A stretch of DNA of 64,000 nucleotides from CAYRYU01 sp964428355 (lineage in GTDB: Bacteria > Muiribacteriota > Ozemobacteria > Ozemobacterales > Ozemobacteraceae), in the NCBI GenBank assembly GCA_964428355.1, contig CAYRYU010000023.1, positions 1 through 64,000 on the forward strand, given 5' to 3'. The position numbers and the translations under genes are program-made. This document shows, piece after piece, positions 61,091 to 64,000 of this stretch. The notes below the pieces were generated by a model. That model saw only the letters and a list, made by a program, of their open reading frames with translations. It did not search any database and was not told the origin of the DNA. Position 1 is the stretch's first letter. Each line of letters starts with the position of its first letter.

Positions 61091-61798
61091 ATGAGACTGT
61101 TTTTTCTCGCTCTTTTCGTGTCGCTTTTTTCGCCCTTTTTCGCCCAGGCGGAGGATGTCTTTGACCCGGGGTACATCAAGACCTTCGGAAAGGGGTCCAT
61201 CATCGCGTCGAACAAGGGATACCCCGCTTTCGGCAAGTACGATCCGGCCCAGACCAAGTTTAAGAACGGAACCTGTTTCATCAAACCCGCCGACGGAAAC
61301 ACGCTGGATTTCCGATACATCCTTCCGGATGGGAAGAAGATTCCAGATATCATCGCAAAGGTAAAAAATGACCAGGCCGGAAACGCGAAATACCAGGATG
61401 GGGCGAACAAGGTATTCTGGGATTTCTGGGTTTCCCACCAATCTGACGGGACTCCTAACTTCGGTTCCTCGAAACCCTGGCCCTCCAAGTTGGGCGATAA
61501 CCCTGCCTGGGAAGCGAAGCACAGCCTCTGGTACAACATCAGCGACGAGTCAGCCAATACGGCGGGGGCGCAATGGTGCGATATCAGCGCGGGATTCTAC
61601 GATTGGCTCCCGACGGCGAAGCCCGGATGGAAAATCTGGGTCACCGTTTCGTTCGGCTTCAACTACATGGTCGGAGCGGGAGAAATGGAAACCAAATGGG
61701 ACCCCGACAGGAAGAAGTTCATCCAGGTGGAATCCACCGGAGCCCTCGGGTTTGCGAAATCCGAACCGATCGTTGTGGGGACTGTCGAAATCGAGTAG
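61091..61798 (+). CDS. Secreted hypothetical protein
   Basis: 235 residues; AGGAGG six bases before the ATG at 61091 (upstream in-frame ATG at 61076 ignored). Signal peptide (LFFLALFVSLFSPFFAQA) then a beta-rich domain with many aromatic residues (NKVFWDFWVSHQS, GAQWCDISAGFYDWLP, GWKIWVTVSFGFNYM). Two cysteines only. No family recognised. Last gene of the plus-strand run, followed by a hairpin. Confidence 0.6.
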   Translation: MRLFFLALFVSLFSPFFAQAEDVFDPGYIKTFGKGSIIASNKGYPAFGKYDPAQTKFKNGTCFIKPADGNTLDFRYILPDGKKIPDIIAKVKNDQAGNAKYQDGANKVFWDFWVSHQSDGTPNFGSSKPWPSKLGDNPAWEAKHSLWYNISDESANTAGAQWCDISAGFYDWLPTAKPGWKIWVTVSFGFNYMVGAGEMETKWDPDRKKFIQVESTGALGFAKSEPIVVGTVEIE

Positions 61799-61818
61799 TC
61801 CCGTCCCCGAAAAACGTC

Positions 61819-61860
61819 AAGGGACGCAGGAATCTTCCCCGGAAGGAGTCTGCGTCCCTT
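61819..61860. terminator. Long hairpin between convergent genes
   Basis: AAGGGACGCAG pairs with CTGCGTCCCTT (11 bp perfect) and the inner bases GAATCTTCC/GGAAGGAGTC extend it. It separates the plus-strand gene ending at 61798 from the response regulator ending at 61886. The T-tract is weak on both strands. Confidence 0.6.
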
Positions 61861-61885
61861 CGGCTTTGTGCTCATCACGCCTTGT

Positions 61886-62620
61886 TCAGGGATCGAATCG
61901 GTAGCCCGCTCCATGCACTGTCTTGATCAAGCGCGGGTTTGCAGGGTTGGTCTCGATCTTCTTTCGCAACAGGGCTATGTGCTGGTCGATCGTCCGGCTG
62001 GTTGGCTGGATATCGGGCCCCCAGCACCTTTCCCCGATGAGTATCCGGTCGAGGACCTTCCCGGGATTTCGGGAGAATAGCTCCAGGAGCTTGACTTCAC
62101 GGAGGCTGAAGTCGATCTGCCTCCCCTCGATCCGGCCCCGAAGTTCAGATGGGAAGACCTCCAGCTCCAGCAACCTGAAAGGGACTTCCCACCTGGCTTC
62201 TTCGGCATCCCCCTCTTTTCCGGAGGTTCCCTTGCGGGATTCCATGGCTTTGCGCATTGCCAGAAGGCGCCGGGTGGCGGACCGGACCCTGGCCACGACT
62301 TCCCTGACCCCGAAAGGTTTCACGATGAAATCATCCGCCCCGAGTTCCATACCGACGATTCTATCCACTTCCTCACCCTTTGCGGAAATGAAGAGGATCG
62401 GAATGACCTCGTCCAGGCTCCGGACCTTGCGGCAAACCCCGAAGCCGTCGACTCCGGGCATCATGATGTCCAGGCAGAGAATGTCGGGACGGTCTTTTTC
62501 GAAGCTGCGAAGCGCTTCCTGGCCGTCCGCCGCGAGAATTACATCGTATCCCTCATTCCGGAAGACCCGGGAAAGACCGTCCCGGGTTGCCGGATCGTCA
62601 TCCGCCAGAAGAATTCGCAT
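61886..62620 (-). CDS. OmpR/PhoB-family response regulator
   Basis: 244 residues; GGGAGGAACG before the ATG at 62620. Receiver domain with acidic pocket D7-D9, phospho-acceptor D51 (CLDIMMPG), and the FIVKPFG lysine. The C-terminal winged helix has the OmpR hallmarks DFSLREVKLLELFSRNPGKVLDR, SRTIDQHIALLRKKIE and LIKTVHGAGYRF. It overlaps the upstream kinase gene by 23 bases, so the two are translationally coupled partners. A DNA-binding regulator of unknown target genes. Confidence 0.96.
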   Translation of the reverse strand: MRILLADDDPATRDGLSRVFRNEGYDVILAADGQEALRSFEKDRPDILCLDIMMPGVDGFGVCRKVRSLDEVIPILFISAKGEEVDRIVGMELGADDFIVKPFGVREVVARVRSATRRLLAMRKAMESRKGTSGKEGDAEEARWEVPFRLLELEVFPSELRGRIEGRQIDFSLREVKLLELFSRNPGKVLDRILIGERCWGPDIQPTSRTIDQHIALLRKKIETNPANPRLIKTVHGAGYRFDP

Positions 62621-63998
62621 CGTTCCTCCCGTCGTTTCGGAAAACCTCATGGGTTTTCAGTTCCACCAGAAAACATGAACCCTTCGCCCCAGCCTTCTGG
62701 AAAGGGCTTCCGCGCTCCCCGGACGGATCGAGGATGACATCCCCGCCGTGGAACCGGGCAAGATCGCGGGAGATCGACAACCCAATCCCGGTTCCACTAG
62801 AGGTCTGGGACACATTTTCCTGAATCCGGAAAAAGGGTTCGAAAACCCGCTCGGAAAAGTGGGGTGGAATCCCTGGTCCATGGTCCTGGACCCACACCCG
62901 CAATAGGGGACCTTCGATCCGGCTGGCCACCCCCAGAAACCTCCCCGATCCGGCGTACTTTTCCACGTTCGATACCAGATTTCCAAGGATCTGTGCAAGA
63001 AAATCCGGATCGAAAGCCATCTCCTGCTCCGCGCACAGCCTTGTTTCAAGCTGGATTCCCTTCCCGACCAGGGACGGGCGGAAGGTTTCCAGAATCGAGA
63101 GGATTTCCCTGTCCGGAATGGCCCTCCGGGGTTTTGGGGGTTGGGGGCCGGCCTGGTTTCCGGCGAACGCCAGGACATGGTTGATCAGCTTTGAAAGCCG
63201 GTCGATTTCGAGTGAAACCGTTTCGAGCAGCTCCCTTTCCTCTGGCTTCCCTTCATCCATCTGCATTCCCAGAAGTTCGACGAACATTCGGATGTTGGTT
63301 AGCGGGGTTTTCAGCTCGTGGGAAACGCGGTTCACGAAACTCACCTTTTCCATCGCCATGGCGGATTCACGCCTTCCTTCACGGTAGAGATGGAAACCCA
63401 GGAACGCAACGACCAGCAGTGACAGCAGGATCAGGGAAGTCGTCTGGAAAAAGACGCCGGTCTGGAGATTTTCCACCACCTTTTCCCGTGGGGCGAAGGC
63501 CTGAAGCCGGAAGCCTTGAAGGGGATTGCGGAGGAGGAGCACAGCTCGAGGCTTTTCCTGTGGCTCGATCTTGTAAGATCCTATCGTTCCCATCTTTCGT
63601 TCCGCGGGGTCGGAAAAGACGATCGTGCCCTCGAATCCCGCATTTCTACGGGGCATTGTCCCATTTCGATGCCGCAAGAAGGAATCGAAAACCTCGCGCA
63701 CCATGAATCTTCGTACAATCAGGGTTCCATCTTCCCAACGATGCAGGAAGAAGAGATAAGAATCTGAACCGTCACTCCAGGAACGCCAACCTGTGCCGGA
63801 GACTCCGGGAAGTCCGGAAGCGACTGATGCCGCCCAGCTCGAAAAAAAACCTATCATCGGGTCTCCCGATGCGGGATGCAAACCCCCGGACGGGTTCGGA
63901 AACTCACTTTCGGAAGGAATGAGGGAAACTCCGGATGATGAGACAGCAAAGACCGCCTCGGGGGCGAAACCGGGAGGGGGTGATCGCCGGAAAACCGC
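62598..63998 (-). CDS. Sensor histidine kinase, 5' truncated at window edge
   Basis: About 466 residues; the frame is open to the right edge and the start lies outside. A periplasmic sensor part is followed by one transmembrane helix (LILLSLLVVAFLGFHLY), then HisKA with VNRVSHELKTPLTN (phospho-accepting H), and HATPase_c with N box (QILGNLVSNVEKYA), G1 (DHGPGIP), F box (PFFRIQ) and G2 (GTGIGLSISRD). Pairs with the overlapping OmpR-type regulator. Signal unknown. Confidence 0.93.
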   Translation of the reverse strand, partial: AVFRRSPPPGFAPEAVFAVSSSGVSLIPSESEFPNPSGGLHPASGDPMIGFFSSWAASVASGLPGVSGTGWRSWSDGSDSYLFFLHRWEDGTLIVRRFMVREVFDSFLRHRNGTMPRRNAGFEGTIVFSDPAERKMGTIGSYKIEPQEKPRAVLLLRNPLQGFRLQAFAPREKVVENLQTGVFFQTTSLILLSLLVVAFLGFHLYREGRRESAMAMEKVSFVNRVSHELKTPLTNIRMFVELLGMQMDEGKPEERELLETVSLEIDRLSKLINHVLAFAGNQAGPQPPKPRRAIPDREILSILETFRPSLVGKGIQLETRLCAEQEMAFDPDFLAQILGNLVSNVEKYAGSGRFLGVASRIEGPLLRVWVQDHGPGIPPHFSERVFEPFFRIQENVSQTSSGTGIGLSISRDLARFHGGDVILDPSGERGSPFQKAGAKGSCFLVELKTHEVFRNDGRNDANSSGG

Positions 63999-64000
63999 CC

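Overview
The window is about 64 kb of moderately GC-rich bacterial DNA with two 100-N scaffold gaps (13238-13337 and 32194-32293), so it is probably a metagenome-derived scaffold. No rRNA, tRNA, CRISPR array or intact transposase gene was seen. Coding density is high and an unusually large share of the genes carry signal peptides or N-terminal membrane anchors. The mix (C25, M49, DUF4932, M36-like, C39-like and YiiX-like secreted peptidases, TPR and HEAT-like proteins, a prokaryotic Cys-loop channel) suggests a diderm from an under-studied lineage. It reminds me of candidate-phylum genomes such as Riflebacteria/Ozemobacteria, but no sequence in the window proves the taxonomy.

Layout. 0-8 kb: a truncated GAF/adenylate cyclase, a secreted M49-like peptidase, and a TPR protein / SagB-like nitroreductase / membrane protein run. 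8-16.5 kb: a DUF4932 protease with Ig-like repeats, two secreted unknowns on the minus strand, a divergent intergenic region holding a 19-bp tandem repeat and the first gap, then a DUF4139-like protein coupled to a FosA-like thiol transferase. 16.5-27 kb: a large PAS-rich hybrid histidine kinase, an ATP-grasp enzyme, a lipase, a pentameric ligand-gated ion channel, a 5'-nucleotidase and a beta-propeller protein. 27-29.7 kb: the most interesting locus, a membrane-anchored protein with four xYGV motifs (three at exact 12-residue spacing), immediately followed by a radical SAM/SPASM enzyme and a 45-residue ORF. This organisation matches a PlpX-type 'spliceotide' system that excises tyramine from X-Tyr-Gly motifs. 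29.8-37 kb: YigZ, secreted unknowns, the second gap with a frameshifted gene beside it, a YiiX-like papain-fold enzyme, a TPR membrane protein, an alpha/beta hydrolase and a HIT/GalT-fold enzyme. 37-46.5 kb: an M36-like peptidase, an AbiEi-TPR-winged-helix fusion regulator, a kinase-like secreted protein, REP-like palindromes and a cNMP-binding protein. 46.8-54.4 kb: a C25 (gingipain-family) peptidase followed by three different small HExxH proteins and two secreted unknowns. 54.6-61.8 kb: a GH-A-type secreted glycosidase followed by a duplicated convergent two-gene cassette (beta-propeller protein / secreted protein with exchanged C-terminal enzyme domain). 61.9-64 kb: an OmpR-type two-component pair truncated at the window edge.

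Co-operation of genes. The clear functional couplings are the putative splicease operon (substrate, radical SAM enzyme, small partner), the response regulator/histidine kinase pair with overlapping reading frames, and the two propeller/effector cassettes, in which the shared N-terminal module is fused to a glucosaminidase-like domain in one copy and a C39-like peptidase domain in the other. Several plus-strand genes share a promoter pattern TTGNNN-N17/18-TAGAAT, probably the vegetative promoter of this organism.
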